From an uncultured Clostridia bacterium (GTDB lineage Bacteria > Bacillota > Clostridia > Oscillospirales > QAKW01), in contig CALWYZ010000006.1 of NCBI GenBank assembly GCA_944385895.1, forward strand, positions 1 through 64,000: a stretch of DNA of 64,000 nucleotides, given 5' to 3'. Below, piece after piece: positions 34,353-42,805 of this stretch. The translations under genes and the position numbers were made by a program. Within the stretch, counting starts at the first letter, position 1. Every line of letters begins with the position of its first letter. The notes below the pieces were generated by a model, which had not been told where the DNA came from, did no database searches, and saw only the letters and a list, made by a program, of their open reading frames with translations.

Positions 34353-34882
34353 CTGAGATTTTGAGGCTTATCAAGCAGTATAAAAAGCGTCCTCTAATAA
34401 TAGCAATAGACGGAATGTGTGCGGCGGGAAAGACAACGCTTGCTGAAAAGCTTTCAGCGGCGCTGAATGCTCCGGTGATACATACCGATGACTTTTTTAT
34501 ACCGGCACGACAGCGGACAGGCTGTGAAAATATCAATATCGATGTCGGGCGTTTTTTTAATGATGTTCTAATTCCTCTTAAGAAAAATATAGGTTTTTGC
34601 TATGATGTTTTTGACTGTAAAATCCAAAAAATGAGTTTTACACGGCAGATTGAAAAGAGTGAATTTTATATTATAGAGGGCTGTTACTGTATGTATCCGC
34701 AATTTGCTGATATATATGATATCAAGGTATTTATGGAAATTGATGCAAAGCTTCAGCGTACACGACTTGCTTTAAGAGAGAGCGCCGATAGTGTAAAGCA
34801 GTTTGAAAGCAGATGGATACCGTTTGAAAACAGATATTTTGAACTATATAAAATAAAAGAAGGGTGTGACATAATATTATGA
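34349..34882 (+). CDS. uridine kinase-like P-loop NTPase
   Basis: A 177-residue kinase-like protein with Walker A GMCAAGKTT near residue 22, HTDDFFIPARQRT (the acceptor-site motif of uridine/cytidine kinases) near 47 and a FMEIDAKLQRTRLALRE stretch resembling the LID. It probably phosphorylates a nucleoside or related small molecule. The ATG at 34349 overlaps the stop of the lipoprotein gene (ATGA); its own stop overlaps the next start. It is shorter than Udk, so the true substrate may differ. Confidence 0.82.
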   Translation: MTEILRLIKQYKKRPLIIAIDGMCAAGKTTLAEKLSAALNAPVIHTDDFFIPARQRTGCENINIDVGRFFNDVLIPLKKNIGFCYDVFDCKIQKMSFTRQIEKSEFYIIEGCYCMYPQFADIYDIKVFMEIDAKLQRTRLALRESADSVKQFESRWIPFENRYFELYKIKEGCDIIL

Positions 34883-35988
34883 TGACAAAAAGAGACATGT
34901 GCGGCGATAAGGTGTCGCTGCTGGGGTTCGGGTGCATGCGGTTTCCTGTCAAGAATGAAAAAATAGACCGTGAGAAAGCATCTGAAATGCTGCAATATGC
35001 GTATGAGCACGGTGTTAATTATTTTGATACGGCATACCCTTATCATAACGGAGAGAGCGAGGAATTTGTAGGGCAATTTCTGTCCAAGCTTCCCCGCGAC
35101 AGTTACTATCTTGCCACAAAGCTTCCGATGTGGGCTGTTGACAGTCGTGAAAAGGCGATTGAAATATTTGAAGAACAGCTGAAAAAGCTTAAAACCGACC
35201 ATGTTGACTTCTATTTGTTCCATGCGCTCAGCCGCGACAGATTTGAGCTTATAAAAAAGCTGGGGCTGTACGAGCTGTTTGACGATATGAAAAAGCAGGG
35301 ACGGATACGTCATTTGGGTTTCAGCTTCCATGACAGCTATGAGGTGTTTGAGGATATCATCAACTACCGGGACTGGGATTTTTGTCAGGTCCAGTTCAAT
35401 TATATGGACACCGATTATCAGGCGGGGCTGAAAGGCATCAAGCTCTGTGAAGACCGCGGAATATCGGTGATAGCGATGGAGCCTATCCGCGGCGGTTCGC
35501 TCATCAATTTGCGGGATGATATTAAGTCAGTATTTTCAAAGTATGACGATCGCTCAACGGCAGCGTGGGCGCTTGGCTGGGTTGCAAGTCATACTGCAAT
35601 AAAAACAGTGCTCAGCGGGATGTCCGCAATGGAACATGTAATAGATAATGTCAATACTTTTGATAACTTTTCGGTATTTAATGCAAGTGAACTTGCAACG
35701 GTGGCAAGCGTTGCAAAAAAGGTGCGTGACTCGCGTTTCAATACCTGTACAAAATGCAGATACTGCATGCCTTGTCCGGCGGGAGTGGATATTCCGGGCA
35801 ATTTTGCAGTCATGAATGAGTATGCAATGTTTAACGATCAGGCAAAAGCCCGCCGTCGATTCAGTGAGCTTGATGGAAGTGCGGATAAATGTGTGCAGTG
35901 CGGAAAATGCGAAACACTGTGTCCTCAGCATATTTCTATACGTGAGGACTTGAAAAAAGGAATAAAACTGTTTAAAAAGAATTCCTGA
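34879..35988 (+). CDS. aldo/keto reductase with C-terminal 4Fe-4S ferredoxin domain
   Basis: Residues 1 to about 270 are an aldo/keto reductase TIM barrel with FDTAYPYHNGESEEFVG (catalytic Asp and Tyr), TKLP (Lys) and FYLFHAL (His). Residues about 285-345 hold two cysteine clusters, CTKCRYCMPCPAGVDIP and CVQCGKCETLCPQHI, able to bind 4Fe-4S centres. Such fusions are common in anaerobic Firmicutes and may take electrons from ferredoxin rather than NADPH. It is the last gene of the YfiH operon, overlapping the kinase-like gene by 4 nt. Substrate unknown. Confidence 0.92.
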   Translation: MMTKRDMCGDKVSLLGFGCMRFPVKNEKIDREKASEMLQYAYEHGVNYFDTAYPYHNGESEEFVGQFLSKLPRDSYYLATKLPMWAVDSREKAIEIFEEQLKKLKTDHVDFYLFHALSRDRFELIKKLGLYELFDDMKKQGRIRHLGFSFHDSYEVFEDIINYRDWDFCQVQFNYMDTDYQAGLKGIKLCEDRGISVIAMEPIRGGSLINLRDDIKSVFSKYDDRSTAAWALGWVASHTAIKTVLSGMSAMEHVIDNVNTFDNFSVFNASELATVASVAKKVRDSRFNTCTKCRYCMPCPAGVDIPGNFAVMNEYAMFNDQAKARRRFSELDGSADKCVQCGKCETLCPQHISIREDLKKGIKLFKKNS

Positions 35989-35994
35989 ATTTAT

Positions 35995-36026
35995 AAAACC
36001 GGCAGACCAAACGGTCTGCCGGTTTT
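35995..36026. terminator. bidirectional terminator
   Basis: AAAACCGGCAGACC and GGTCTGCCGGTTTT pair perfectly over 14 bp with a 4-base loop. It lies between the converging aldo/keto reductase and metallophosphoesterase genes. Confidence 0.93.
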
Positions 36027-36090
36027 ATATTTGTTTAAAATTTATGCCGCACAATTTTGCTTTGTTTTGACCGGCATTATTAAAACAGAA

Positions 36091-37224
36091 TTATTTTATT
36101 AGCTCGAGAGTTTCGCCGCCGACAACTTCATGATCCTTGTTGGTAAACTCCACTTTCATTTTATCTTTGTCAAGCGTCATGGCACAGCCGATAAAATCCA
36201 CCATTTTTCTGCCTTCACGTATATCACGTGAACCTACGATCACGGGACAGATCTGACCCTTGCTGTCAAGGGGGCCTCCCTTGTGGCTTATCATAGTACA
36301 GTGCAGGTGACCGGAAATCATCGCCTGAGGTCTTACGTTCTGTTCGAGAAGATCCAGCCATTTTTTGAACAGCGGCTGTTCAATGTCAAACGGAGGGGCT
36401 ATTGTATGGGAAAACGGATTATGTACGATCACGAGTCTGTATTCGACGCCGGGTGCGTTATACTCCTCGTCTGCGTTTTTGATTATATCCTCAAGATATT
36501 TTGTCTCTTCCAGCCTGAACTGATGGCATGAAACTGTATGTCCGTATTCTGCATGGTCGTCCGATTTATCCTCACCGCAGTCCATTACTATGCCCCATAA
36601 CCTGCCGAGTCTGAAGGTAAAATATGAATGACCGTTTTCCGTAGGGGTATATTCTGCTATGTTTTCGGCGTAAAAGCCGCGGGTATCGTGGTTGCCGCGT
36701 GAAAATACACAAGGACGTCCGCCGCCTGTGATCGCTTCGCACAGCTTGAAGATAAGATCAAAGTTTTTGATGTCGCCGCTGTGATCGGGGATATCTCCGT
36801 TAAGTATAAGCAGGTCTATGTCGTCGCCGAAATATCCCCCGGCCTGTGAAGGCATGGTAAAGTGACCGTGAGTGTCGGACAGATGATATATCTTTATAGG
36901 TCCCTTGGGATTTACGGGCTTGAATTTGTAAGTCGCGCTTACAGGGTCTTCCGTTTTCGGAAAATACGGGGTGCGGTCGATTATTCTGCGGTAGTTTATT
37001 GTGTATTCTCCTGCCTTGTCAAGCTCGGACATCGGAACGTTGACTCTGTGCATACGTGTCGAAGAACGAACGATACCGTTGGAGTGGTCATAATAATCAA
37101 CGCCGTTTACCGTCACCCAGAACAGTAAGTCCGTTCTTGCGGCGACCATGATCTGATAGTAGTCCTTGACTGCAAAGACTGCGGGGGTGCATTTCAACTC
37201 ATGAAGATATTCCTGAATTTCCAT
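36091..37224 (-). CDS. calcineurin-like metallophosphoesterase
   Basis: The catalytic domain starts near residue 130 with LSDTHGHF, then LILNGDIPDHSGD, FSRGNHDTRGF and the C-terminal VHNPF and SGHLHC, the five metal-site blocks of the family. The first 120 residues look like an Ig-like, purple-acid-phosphatase-type N-terminal domain. No signal peptide is present, so it is probably cytoplasmic. The substrate (phosphomonoester, diester or nucleotide) is unknown. It is 10 bp downstream of the radical-SAM-linked gene and ends the minus-strand run that begins with the M23 peptidase. Confidence 0.87.
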   Translation of the reverse strand: MEIQEYLHELKCTPAVFAVKDYYQIMVAARTDLLFWVTVNGVDYYDHSNGIVRSSTRMHRVNVPMSELDKAGEYTINYRRIIDRTPYFPKTEDPVSATYKFKPVNPKGPIKIYHLSDTHGHFTMPSQAGGYFGDDIDLLILNGDIPDHSGDIKNFDLIFKLCEAITGGGRPCVFSRGNHDTRGFYAENIAEYTPTENGHSYFTFRLGRLWGIVMDCGEDKSDDHAEYGHTVSCHQFRLEETKYLEDIIKNADEEYNAPGVEYRLVIVHNPFSHTIAPPFDIEQPLFKKWLDLLEQNVRPQAMISGHLHCTMISHKGGPLDSKGQICPVIVGSRDIREGRKMVDFIGCAMTLDKDKMKVEFTNKDHEVVGGETLELIK

Positions 37225-37234
37225 ACTGTTACCT

Positions 37235-37888
37235 CTACTTAAAAATATTTAATTTGTCGTCATAAAAAGCGGTTCTGCATACATAAGCACCGTGCACGTC
37301 AATACCGTTTTGATCCATTGCGGATATAACGTATGAGGGGCTTAAGCTTTCACCTGCTGAACAGCTTAATATTACAAACATATTAATAATACCATCATTT
37401 TCTGAAAGGTCAAGACGTTTTATAAATTTTGTTATATCCAAAACCTGCTCTGAGCGCTTGGTCTTTTTGAGCATCATAACAGGTGATGAAAACAGCTTAT
37501 TTATATCGCTGCAGCTGTTTTTGCAGGAAAATTCAATATTGTAGCCCGCGTAGGCGATTTCCTTCATTTTGCGTTCGGGCAGATACACATCACGTATTTT
37601 GAGCACGGGAGGGAATGCTTTAATAAACGCGTTTTTGTCGAGCTCTGCCCCCTTATTCAGACGAAAATCCATGATTTCGCATATGCTTTCGTATCCAAGC
37701 GACAGCGGCGGGGTAAAGACCAGGTGCGGACGCGGAGAAAAGCCCTCGGTCATCCAGATATCCAGTCCTGAGCGGCGCAGGGCGCGGGACACGGTACGTA
37801 TGAGATCCAGGTGAGAAAAATAGACCGCGGCGCCAGTCTTTTCAAACACGGCGCGTACATCGTCAAACGGCACAAAATCGCTCATCAC
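37235..37888 (-). CDS. radical-SAM-linked protein, TIGR03936/DUF2344 family
   Basis: The N-terminal VYFSHLDLIRTVSRALRRSGLDIWMTEGFSPRPHLVFTPPLSLGYES is the hallmark of the DUF2344 family that always accompanies TIGR03960 radical SAM proteins. It resembles the RNA-binding part of tRNA- and rRNA-modifying enzymes, but its function is not established. It overlaps the radical SAM gene by 26 nt and follows the usual Clostridia order. In related genomes ribonuclease G and ribosomal proteins L21/L27 come next; here a metallophosphoesterase does. Confidence 0.88.
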   Translation of the reverse strand: MMSDFVPFDDVRAVFEKTGAAVYFSHLDLIRTVSRALRRSGLDIWMTEGFSPRPHLVFTPPLSLGYESICEIMDFRLNKGAELDKNAFIKAFPPVLKIRDVYLPERKMKEIAYAGYNIEFSCKNSCSDINKLFSSPVMMLKKTKRSEQVLDITKFIKRLDLSENDGIINMFVILSCSAGESLSPSYVISAMDQNGIDVHGAYVCRTAFYDDKLNIFK

Positions 37889-39728
37889 ACTTACCTCCGT
37901 CCATCAGTTTTGACGCGCCGCAGCCGGTGCAGCCCTGGGCGCAGTTGCGTGTAGTCTTTTCGGCGTATGCCTTTTGCGCTTCGTTTTGCAGGTATTTTTT
38001 TGTAACGCCCGCGTCTATAAAATCCCACGGCAGTATCTCGCTGAAATCGCGTTTGCGGTGGGCGTAAAAATCCTTGTCGATGCCGCATTTTTCAAATGCC
38101 GAGCTCCAAGCCTGCCTGTCAAAGAACTCGTCCCACGCCTCCAGCCGCGCGCCGGAGCGGCAAAGCTCGTATAAAACCGCGCCCAGCCGTCTGTCGCCGC
38201 GCGCCAGCACCGCCTCTGCCTCAGACATGTACGGCTCGTGCAGGGAGATCTGGGCTTTGATGGTTTTGAACCGTTCTCTCAGCATACGCTGCTTTTCAAA
38301 AACAGTATCGCAGTCGTCCTGCGCCTCCCACTGGAACGCGGTAAACGGCTTTGGTACAAATACCGATGCGGATGAGGTTATCGTTACGTGTCTGTTGCGT
38401 TTAGACTTGTCCACGCTGAAAAATATATCCACTATATGCGCCGACAGATCGGCTATCGCATCAATATCGCTTTCTGTCTCCGTGGGCAGGCCTATCATAA
38501 AATACAGCTTAACAGATGAATTGCCGTTTTCAAACGACATCCTGCAGCTTTTCTCGATATCCTCCATAGTGACATTTTTATTTATAACGTCGCGCAGGCG
38601 CTGTGAGCCCGCCTCAGGCGCAAAGGTAAAGGTGGATTTTTTTACGCGCGTTATTTTTTCCGCAAGCTCCTTGGGGAAATTGTCGATACGCAGCGACGGC
38701 ATAGACAGATTGATTTTTTTATGCTCTGTCAGTATCAGGAGCTTGTCTACAAGCTCCTGGATATACGGATAGTCGCTTGATGACAGCGAGCAGAGGGACA
38801 GCTGATCGTGTCCCGTACAGTCAAGCAATACCTTTGCCTGTCTTGTCAGAGTCTCTGTGCTTTTTGCCCTGAGCGGGCGGCAGAGCATGCCCGCCTGGCA
38901 GAAACGACAGCCGCGGATACAGCCGCGAAACAGCTCGATAGTGACCCTGTCGTGGACAACGTCAATATAAGGCACTATTTGAGTTTTCGGAAAAAACATC
39001 GAGTCGAGGTCCTGCTCTATTCGTTTTGTGACTTTTTCGGGCACGTCGCTGTCGATAGGGCAAAACTCGGCTATCGTACCGTCGGGATTATAGCTTGTCC
39101 TGTAAAGCGCCGGCGCGTAAACGCCGGTGATATGCGTCGCCTCTTTTAAGAACCGGTCTTTTGAGTAACCGTTTTTTCTGGCGGTATCATAAAGAGCACA
39201 CAGCTCAGTCAGCTGAGTCTCCCCTTCCCCTATACAGAAAAGGTCAATAAAATCCGCAAGCGGCTCAGGGTTGTATGCGCACGGTCCGCCCGCAATGACT
39301 ATGTTCTTGAGCCCGTGCCGCTGAGCGGCAAAAACGGGCACGTTCCCGAGCCTGAGCATATTGAGCACGGTGGTGTAGCACATCTCGTACTGGAGCGTAA
39401 ATCCGATAATGTCAAATTCGTAAAGCGGCGTTTTGCTTTCAAGAGAAAAAAGAGGAATGTCATTTGACTCAAGCTCTTTTTCAAAATCCGGCCATGGCTG
39501 CATGACCCGCTCGCACCAAAAGTTTTCCTTTTCGTTTATAGCGCTGTACAGTATCCTGTATCCCAGACAGGACATGGCAATATCGTAAATATCCGGAAAG
39601 CAGAACGCAAAGCGCACGTCAATATTTTCCGGATCCTTGACATATTCAAAAAGTTCGCCGCCTGTATACCTGGCCGGCTTTTGTACCCGCAGCAGAATAT
39701 CGCGCAGGCTGTTAATGTCGATTTTCAT
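37863..39728 (-). CDS. B12-binding-type radical SAM protein (TIGR03960 family)
   Basis: About 621 residues from ATG 39728. An N-terminal cobalamin-binding-like domain (DVRFAFCFPDIYDIAMSCLGYRILY, IIGFTLQYEMCYTTVLNMLRL, GGPCAYNPEPLADFID) precedes the radical SAM core, with the CIRGCRFCQAG cluster (CxxxCxxC) near residue 275. The C terminus has another Cys group, NCAQGCTGCG. Function is unknown; partners suggest RNA or ribosome modification. A longer in-frame reading upstream has no RBS and would run through the previous gene; ATG 39728 has AAAGGAT and overlaps the M50 stop as ATGA. Confidence 0.88.
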   Translation of the reverse strand: MKIDINSLRDILLRVQKPARYTGGELFEYVKDPENIDVRFAFCFPDIYDIAMSCLGYRILYSAINEKENFWCERVMQPWPDFEKELESNDIPLFSLESKTPLYEFDIIGFTLQYEMCYTTVLNMLRLGNVPVFAAQRHGLKNIVIAGGPCAYNPEPLADFIDLFCIGEGETQLTELCALYDTARKNGYSKDRFLKEATHITGVYAPALYRTSYNPDGTIAEFCPIDSDVPEKVTKRIEQDLDSMFFPKTQIVPYIDVVHDRVTIELFRGCIRGCRFCQAGMLCRPLRAKSTETLTRQAKVLLDCTGHDQLSLCSLSSSDYPYIQELVDKLLILTEHKKINLSMPSLRIDNFPKELAEKITRVKKSTFTFAPEAGSQRLRDVINKNVTMEDIEKSCRMSFENGNSSVKLYFMIGLPTETESDIDAIADLSAHIVDIFFSVDKSKRNRHVTITSSASVFVPKPFTAFQWEAQDDCDTVFEKQRMLRERFKTIKAQISLHEPYMSEAEAVLARGDRRLGAVLYELCRSGARLEAWDEFFDRQAWSSAFEKCGIDKDFYAHRKRDFSEILPWDFIDAGVTKKYLQNEAQKAYAEKTTRNCAQGCTGCGASKLMDGGKCDERFCAV

Positions 39729-40306
39729 ATATCCTTTACTCCGATCAGCAGTATTGCAAGATAGATACAGATTATCATAAGCGAAAGATTGTATCCTGTT
39801 CTGATAAGTATTATAGCAGAAAAGACCGTTATGGGCAATAGAAATATAACGGATATTATTCTTGTAAGTCTGATAGCATTGGGAATATTGAGATGCATAC
39901 ACAAAAAGCAGTGCAAAGCTCTTCCGCCGTCCAGCGGATATACGGGCAATATGTTGACTAAAAATAACGCAAAATTGGAGAATGCTATAAATACAGTAAT
40001 TTCAGTAAAAACAAAATATCTTGCAATAACTGCAAATACTACAGTTAAGGCCAAGCTTGCAGCGGGACCTGCCAGTGCCGCAGCCGCTTCCTGTCTGTAG
40101 CTGAGTACATTTGTTTTAAGGCCTATTCCGTATTGACTGAAGGATACTGACTGCGTATTGCCTCCCAGTATATGCAAAATGATCATATGCCAGATCTCGT
40201 GCCAAAGCGCACACATCACGGCAAAAAGTGCAAACCATGTCCCGTCAATAACAATAAACGCCGCCATCAGCATAAGCATCAGCGGCGATATTCTATATTT
40301 TTTCAT
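39725..40306 (-). CDS. M50 site-2-type metalloprotease, SpoIVFB-like
   Basis: A 193-residue membrane protein with about six hydrophobic segments. It carries the zinc motif HEIWH (residues 36-40) and the third ligand region NILPVYPLDGGR near 124, both inside predicted membrane segments, as in SpoIVFB, which cleaves pro-sigma-K during sporulation in Bacillus. The preceding gene encodes a SpoIVFA-like M23 protein, reproducing the spoIVFA-spoIVFB order. The start is uncertain: ATG 40306 is preferred, and GTG 40330, 8 codons earlier, is close to GGGGAG. It overlaps the M23 gene by 14 nt. Confidence 0.85.
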   Translation of the reverse strand: MKKYRISPLMLMLMAAFIVIDGTWFALFAVMCALWHEIWHMIILHILGGNTQSVSFSQYGIGLKTNVLSYRQEAAAALAGPAASLALTVVFAVIARYFVFTEITVFIAFSNFALFLVNILPVYPLDGGRALHCFLCMHLNIPNAIRLTRIISVIFLLPITVFSAIILIRTGYNLSLMIICIYLAILLIGVKDI

Positions 40307-41084
40307 AGAGATATGACGCAGGGTCGACACGCTCCCCGTTTATCCTTACTTCAAAATGCAGATGAATTCCCGTACTTTTGCCCGTCGAGCCTATAATACC
40401 CAGTTTACCGCCTGCCGATACTTTGTCTGCTTTTTCAACAGTCACGCTGGACATATGTCCGTAAAAGGTGGAAAGACCTGAGCCGTGGTCAACAATTACA
40501 TAGTTGCCGTAAATATCGCTCTGTCCAGTTTCTGTTACAGTGCCGTCAGCGTATGCATAGATCGTGCTTCCGGGTGAAGCCGCAAGATCAATTCCGTGAT
40601 GTCCCGCGCTTTTTTCGCCTGTTACCGGGTCTGTTCGGCTGCCGAAATTTGATGTGACGGTTGCATTCATTACCGGAACCGCCGTGTCGCTGTCAGCTCC
40701 GCTGCCCAGTGTGTCTATATTCAGCGGCTGGGAAATATAGTTAAAGCTGAGATTATCAGCTGTAAGCAGCATGTCTCCCGATTCACCGTCTGTATTTTCA
40801 GTTGGTTGAGTTTGCTCACTTGTTTCTGTTTTATCCTCTTTTGCTTTATTGAAAAGAGCTTGGCTTATAGTTTCAAGACTTTTGCCTCCGACCGATACGC
40901 TTTTTATGTATTGAATTGCACTGTTCCATAACTGAGGCTTTGAGGTTTTGATATAAAAACCTGCAGCAAAAATAAAAATAGCAATTATCAGAAGCGTTAT
41001 CAAGATTGACCCGCGTTTTTGCTGTCGGGCGTGTTCCATTTCGTCGCGTATTGCCCTGAAAGAGTCCCGTGTGTATCCTTCCAT
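40293..41084 (-). CDS. membrane-anchored M23 (LytM) peptidase-domain protein, SpoIVFA-like
   Basis: Residues 1-25 are cytoplasmic, about 26-46 form one transmembrane helix, and about 50-145 a linker rich in T, E and S. Residues about 146-263 are a complete LytM domain with SNFGSRTDPVTGEKSAGHHGIDLA (first His and Asp ligands), YGNYVIVDHGSGLSTFYGHMS and HLHFEVRING (HxH). All zinc ligands are present, so it may be an active endopeptidase, unlike the degenerate SpoIVFA of Bacillus. The ATG at 41084 uses GGAAGTGA, which is the 3' arm of the tyrS terminator. Confidence 0.87.
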   Translation of the reverse strand: MEGYTRDSFRAIRDEMEHARQQKRGSILITLLIIAIFIFAAGFYIKTSKPQLWNSAIQYIKSVSVGGKSLETISQALFNKAKEDKTETSEQTQPTENTDGESGDMLLTADNLSFNYISQPLNIDTLGSGADSDTAVPVMNATVTSNFGSRTDPVTGEKSAGHHGIDLAASPGSTIYAYADGTVTETGQSDIYGNYVIVDHGSGLSTFYGHMSSVTVEKADKVSAGGKLGIIGSTGKSTGIHLHFEVRINGERVDPASYLYEKI

Positions 41085-41087
41085 AAA

Positions 41088-41137
41088 AAAATCACTTCCT
41101 ATACTTTGTGTTCACCAAATTATATGGAAGTGATTTT
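41088..41137 (-). terminator. tyrS terminator whose 3' arm is the RBS of the M23 gene
   Basis: On the minus strand AAAATCACTTCC pairs perfectly with GGAAGTGATTTT across a 26-nt loop and is followed by more T. The downstream arm contains GGAAGTGA, 8 nt before the M23 ATG. In transcripts that read through from tyrS the RBS would be sequestered; in transcripts that start inside the loop it would be free. Confidence 0.75.
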
Positions 41138-41141
41138 AATT

Positions 41142-42353
41142 TTATTCAACTATTATCTTATAGAAATTCTTTTTTCCTTTTTTAAGGACAGGCTGATTTT
41201 CCAGCTCTGATTTTTCAAACATTCTGTTCGGGTCGTCTATCTTGATGTCGTTAACAGATACACCGCCCTGCATAACAAGCCGTCTGGCCTCGGATTTTGA
41301 CGGTGCGATACCGCCCTGAACCATGATATCCAGAATCGACATACTGTCCTGAACGCTGATTTTTGCCGTCGGCATGTCTGAACTGTCCGTACCCTTTGAG
41401 AACAGCGCCTGAGCCGTAGCCTGCGCTTTCTGCGCTTCTTCTTTGCCGTGGACAAGGCTTGTAAGCTCATATGCCAGTATCTCCTTTGCGCGGTTGAGCT
41501 GTGAGCCTTCCCATTTATCCATCTCGTCTATCTGCTCAAGGGGCAGGAATGTGAGCATTCTGATACAGCGCAAAACATCGCTGTCAGCCACGTTGCGCCA
41601 GTACTGATAAAAATCATACGGGCTTGTTTTTTCCGGATCCAGCCAGACGGCGCCGTTTGCCGTCTTGCCCATTTTTTTGCCCTCCGAGTTCATGAGCAGT
41701 GTGATTGTCATGGCGTATGCGTCCTTGCCCAGCTTTTTGCGTATAAGCTCTGTGCCGCCCAGCATGTTTGACCACTGGTCGTCGCCGCCGAACTGCATGT
41801 TGCAGCCGTAGTTTTTATACAGATGATAAAAATCATAGCTCTGCATTATCATGTAGTTGAATTCAAGGAAGGAAAGCCCCTTTTCCATGCGCTGCTTGTA
41901 GCATTCGGCTCTCAGCATGTTGTTTACCGAAAAGCACGCGCCCACGTCCCGCAGCAGCTCGACATAATTGAGATTCAAAAGCCAGTCGGCGTTGTTGAGC
42001 ATCATAGCCTTGCCTTCACCGAATTCTATAAACCTGCTCATCTGTTTTTTAAAACATTCGATATTGTGGTCGATATCCTCTTTTGTAAGCATTTTGCGCA
42101 TGTCCGTTCTGCCCGACGGATCTCCGACCATGCCCGTGCCGCCGCCCAAAAGCGCTATCGGACGGTTGCCTGCCATCTGCAGCCGCTTCATAAGACACAG
42201 CGCCATAAAGTGCCCTACGTGCAGAGAATCAGCCGTAGGGTCAAAGCCGATGTAAAACGTGGCCTTTCCGTTATCGATAAGCTCGCGTATCTCCTCTTCA
42301 TCAGTCACCTGCGCGATGAGTCCGCGCGCTACCAGCTCGTCGTAAATTTTCAT
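41142..42353 (-). CDS. tyrS: tyrosyl-tRNA synthetase
   Basis: Class I aminoacyl-tRNA synthetase, 403 residues from ATG 42353. The HIGH-type motif is LHVGHF near residue 46, KMGKT near 231 replaces KMSKS, and the C-terminal S4-like RNA-binding domain covers about 340-403 ([18 protein letters not shown]). It is cytoplasmic and charges tRNA-Tyr. AAGGAGAAAATAGA precedes the ATG; an open frame continues upstream only through the T-box leader and is not coding. Control by a T-box responding to uncharged tRNA-Tyr is very likely. Confidence 0.96.
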   Translation of the reverse strand: MKIYDELVARGLIAQVTDEEEIRELIDNGKATFYIGFDPTADSLHVGHFMALCLMKRLQMAGNRPIALLGGGTGMVGDPSGRTDMRKMLTKEDIDHNIECFKKQMSRFIEFGEGKAMMLNNADWLLNLNYVELLRDVGACFSVNNMLRAECYKQRMEKGLSFLEFNYMIMQSYDFYHLYKNYGCNMQFGGDDQWSNMLGGTELIRKKLGKDAYAMTITLLMNSEGKKMGKTANGAVWLDPEKTSPYDFYQYWRNVADSDVLRCIRMLTFLPLEQIDEMDKWEGSQLNRAKEILAYELTSLVHGKEEAQKAQATAQALFSKGTDSSDMPTAKISVQDSMSILDIMVQGGIAPSKSEARRLVMQGGVSVNDIKIDDPNRMFEKSELENQPVLKKGKKNFYKIIVE

Positions 42354-42390
42354 TCTATTTTCTCCTTGAGTTTTCTCTATAATAATAAAT

Positions 42391-42640
42391 CCCTCTGTCC
42401 GATAACGGACAGAGGGCAAAATATATGCGGTACCACCTCTTGATTCCCGCGGACATTGCTGCGCGCGGCTCACGGTGTGACAAAACGGCACACCGGGATA
42501 TAACGGTCCCAAACCGCGGCGCTGCTTACAAAACCGTAATTCGCACTTTTGCATCCTCCGCCCCTTTCACCGACCGGGACGTCTCTGAAATCACAATGCA
42601 AACGCTACTTTTTTCTGCTCAAACGCAGTGCCGAAATATT
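42391..42640 (-). promoter_or_regulatory. T-box leader (tRNA-Tyr sensing) of tyrS
   Basis: On the minus strand the leader contains an AGTAG block and GGTGAAAG of stem I, a likely specifier GAAT-TAC-G (TAC, Tyr, at 42536-42538), and the T-box sequence GAGGTGGTACCGC (42427-42439). It is followed by a strong terminator CCCTCTGTCC-loop-GGACAGAGGG (42391-42416) with a T-rich tail. Uncharged tRNA-Tyr should bind and favour the antiterminator. The specifier is my reading; the T-box and terminator are unambiguous. Confidence 0.92.
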
Positions 42641-42654
42641 TTGAATTTTTAATT

Positions 42655-42683
42655 ATTATATATATTTGCCCGCGCACTGTCAA
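42655..42683 (-). promoter_or_regulatory. promoter of tyrS
   Basis: TTGACA (42678-42683) and TATAAT (42655-42660) on the minus strand have a 17-bp spacer and match consensus at every position. Confidence 0.9.
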
Positions 42684-42736
42684 GTCCTTTTATGCTCCGA
42701 TATCAAAACAGCACCCAAAACTTTCAAAACACCCTC

Positions 42737-42765
42737 TTGTTTAATTATAAAAATAATTTTATAAT
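42737..42765 (+). promoter_or_regulatory. promoter of the rhamnosidase gene
   Basis: TTGTTT (42737-42742), 17 bp, TATAAT (42760-42765), 40 bp before the ATG. The -35 is imperfect, which leaves room for an activator. Confidence 0.7.
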
Positions 42766-42805
42766 AGGTCTGTAAATTATTTCTTTTAGAAGGGAACAAA
42801 ATACG

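Noticed and set aside
39729-39902. 58-codon N-terminal extension of the B12-type radical SAM protein
   Set aside because: It is antisense to nothing but overlaps the end of the M50 gene in another frame, with no RBS. ATG 39728 overlaps the M50 stop as ATGA.
41823-42443. 206-codon plus-strand frame over tyrS
   Set aside because: Antisense of tyrS and of its T-box leader.
42354-42554. 67-codon N-terminal extension of TyrS
   Set aside because: It reads through the T-box and terminator; ATG 42353 has a proper RBS.
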